Below are positions 62,900 to 64,000 of a DNA stretch of 64,000 nt, piece by piece. Below the pieces are notes generated by a model that was not told the origin of the DNA, ran no database searches, and was given only the letters and a program-made list of their open reading frames with translations. Made by a program: the position numbers and the translations under genes. Within the stretch, counting starts at the first letter, position 1, and every line of letters begins with the position of its first letter. Source of the stretch: Flavobacteriia bacterium (GTDB lineage: Bacteria; Bacteroidota; Bacteroidia; Flavobacteriales_D; Crocinitomicaceae); assembly GCA_947462925.1 (NCBI GenBank), contig CANHQP010000013.1, positions 1-64,000 on the forward strand, read 5' to 3'.

Positions 62900-63931
62900 A
62901 TGAAAAAAGCTTTACTTTTCGTTAGTCTTTTTACTGTAGGTTCAACTTTCGCTCAGGATTGTTCGAAACTTTTTATTTCTGAGTATGTTGAAGGAAGGTC
63001 TAACAACAAAGCGATTGAAATCTACAATCCTACAAATGCTGCAATCAACCTAAGTGAGTATGTGATTGCTCGTTATTCAAATGGCTCGAATGCTGCTGAA
63101 GTTCAAGATGCAGTGCAATTGTCTGGTACCGTTGGAGCACATGATGTTTTTGTAGCTGTTTTAGACAAAAGAGATCCATTAGGAACGGGACAAGAAGCAC
63201 CAATCTGGGATTCATTGCAAGTTAGAGCAGATGGTTTTTTCTCTCCAGTGTACAATACAAGCAATGCTTTCTATTGGAATGGAAATGATGCAATTGTTTT
63301 ATTTAAAGGTACTTTAACAGGAAGTGCAACAACACAATTGTCTGCAATTACGCCAGCTTTAATTCCAATCGATATTTTTGGAAAAATTGGTGAAAATCCA
63401 GGTCCTGATACAGGTTGGTCAACAACGGCTCCATACAACACAGGTGCTGGTGTTATTGTAACTGTAGATCACTCTTTAATTCGTAAATCAACTGTATTGA
63501 AAGGTGTAACAAATGTTGCAATTACTGAATTTAATGCCTTGGCTGAATATGATTCAATTCCTTCAAATACCATCTTATTAGATGTAAATGGTGATACGAT
63601 TAAAAGTAATGCTGGAAACCCAATCGAATTTGGTAACTGGATGTCTTTAGGAACACATGCATGCAATTGCAACCCATTGTCTGTAAACAAAATTCCAGAA
63701 ATGAGTCAGTTCTCTGTTTTCCCAAATCCTTCTGTTGATGGTACTTTCAATGTCGTTTCTTCAACTGGAATCGAGAAAATTGTTGTGGTTAACAGTTTAG
63801 GTCAAACAGTTAAAACTGTAAAAGCAAACGCTAACAACGCAATAATCAACATTGGTGATGCACCAGGTGTTTATATCATCAAAGTGGAAACTGGAAATGG
63901 TATCGTTACTAAAAGAGTTATTGTAAAATAA
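62900..63931 (+). CDS. lamin-tail domain protein with T9SS sorting domain
   Basis: 343 aa. Signal peptide (ends TFAQ). A lamin-tail-domain-like immunoglobulin fold occupies about residues 22-135 (LFISEYVEGRSNNKAIEIYNPTNAAINLSEYVIARYSNGS). The middle part is of unknown function. A T9SS type A sorting domain runs from about 271 (FSVFPNPSVDG) to the end (TKRVIVK). Secreted or surface-exposed; the LTD fold suggests protein or nuclease attachment, but no catalytic domain is present. It has a long leader (about 215 nt) and a clear terminator. Confidence 0.88.
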   Translation: MKKALLFVSLFTVGSTFAQDCSKLFISEYVEGRSNNKAIEIYNPTNAAINLSEYVIARYSNGSNAAEVQDAVQLSGTVGAHDVFVAVLDKRDPLGTGQEAPIWDSLQVRADGFFSPVYNTSNAFYWNGNDAIVLFKGTLTGSATTQLSAITPALIPIDIFGKIGENPGPDTGWSTTAPYNTGAGVIVTVDHSLIRKSTVLKGVTNVAITEFNALAEYDSIPSNTILLDVNGDTIKSNAGNPIEFGNWMSLGTHACNCNPLSVNKIPEMSQFSVFPNPSVDGTFNVVSSTGIEKIVVVNSLGQTVKTVKANANNAIINIGDAPGVYIIKVETGNGIVTKRVIVK

Positions 63932-63948
63932 TAAATATTATCAGAGTG

Positions 63949-63973
63949 AAGGTCGGAAAAATCCGGCCTTTTT
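63949..63973 (+). terminator. terminator of the lamin-tail gene
   Basis: 8-bp stem (63949-63956 with 63963-63970) followed by T to 63973. Confidence 0.85.
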
Positions 63974-64000
63974 CTTTGTCTAAAAATTAAAAAAGATGCG

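Overview
The window is low-GC DNA from a member of the Bacteroidota, most likely order Flavobacteriales. The evidence is fourfold. There are four secreted proteins with type IX secretion (T9SS) type A sorting domains. Promoters repeatedly match TTG-N~19-TAnnTTTG. Lipoproteins and families such as DUF4159, DUF5723 and DUF2147 are typical of the phylum. An ECF sigma factor is paired with a membrane PKD/CHU_C-type protein. A Crocinitomicaceae-like genus would fit, but the sequence alone does not fix the genus.

Layout. 0-8.5 kb: AMP nucleosidase, a C25 (gingipain-like) protease and another T9SS protein, the ECF sigma/membrane protein pair, malate dehydrogenase and Fe/Mn superoxide dismutase. 8.8-22.5 kb: lipoprotein, DUF2147, glutamine amidotransferase, RidA, a large GT2 fusion, a 2-oxoacid dehydrogenase E2, an exonuclease, an FAH-family protein, an adaptor/permease/ATPase ABC export operon, a polyprenyl sugar transferase, a lipoprotein and a Gfo/Idh/MocA oxidoreductase. 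22.5-31.5 kb: DinB, tRNA-His, then a complete type II-C CRISPR-Cas locus. 31.7-44.6 kb: LolA-like protein, holA, rsmE, DUF4159, an RluA-type synthase, arginase-argS, ftsK, an HsdR-N protein and prfC. 44.7-52.4 kb: SGNH hydrolase, a small Cys/Lys-rich secreted protein, the rsfS-ftsH-cdsA-psd cluster, birA, SRPBCC, pyrE and NUDIX. 52.5-64 kb: DUF1573, thiolase, a three-gene surface-protein operon, citrate synthase, an S9 peptidase and a lamin-tail T9SS protein.

The CRISPR-Cas locus is the main accessory element. It has 17 repeats of 47 bp with 16 spacers of 29-30 bp, then cas2, cas1 and a 1384-aa cas9 on the minus strand, with no csn2 or cas4. A gene for a HIRAN-domain protein lies directly upstream of cas9, and a divergent tracrRNA gene lies beyond it. 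The tracrRNA was found by reading the sequence: its first ~23 nt are complementary to the 5' half of the repeat, it follows a near-perfect promoter, and it ends in an intrinsic terminator. This fixes crRNA polarity as plus strand (spacer followed by repeat), with the single degenerate repeat at the upstream, tRNA-side end. The HIRAN protein (a DNA-end-binding fold) between tracrRNA and cas9 is the best candidate here for an undescribed accessory component. cas9 has its own terminator, so cas1-cas2 are probably a separate unit.

Other points: a GT2 glycosyltransferase fused to a sugar-transferase-like module that lacks its catalytic core; two genes (holA, pyrE) whose predicted promoters place the transcription start on the ATG; a 30-nt direct repeat with inverted ends between DUF4159 and the RluA gene; and many clear intrinsic terminators that define the transcription units.
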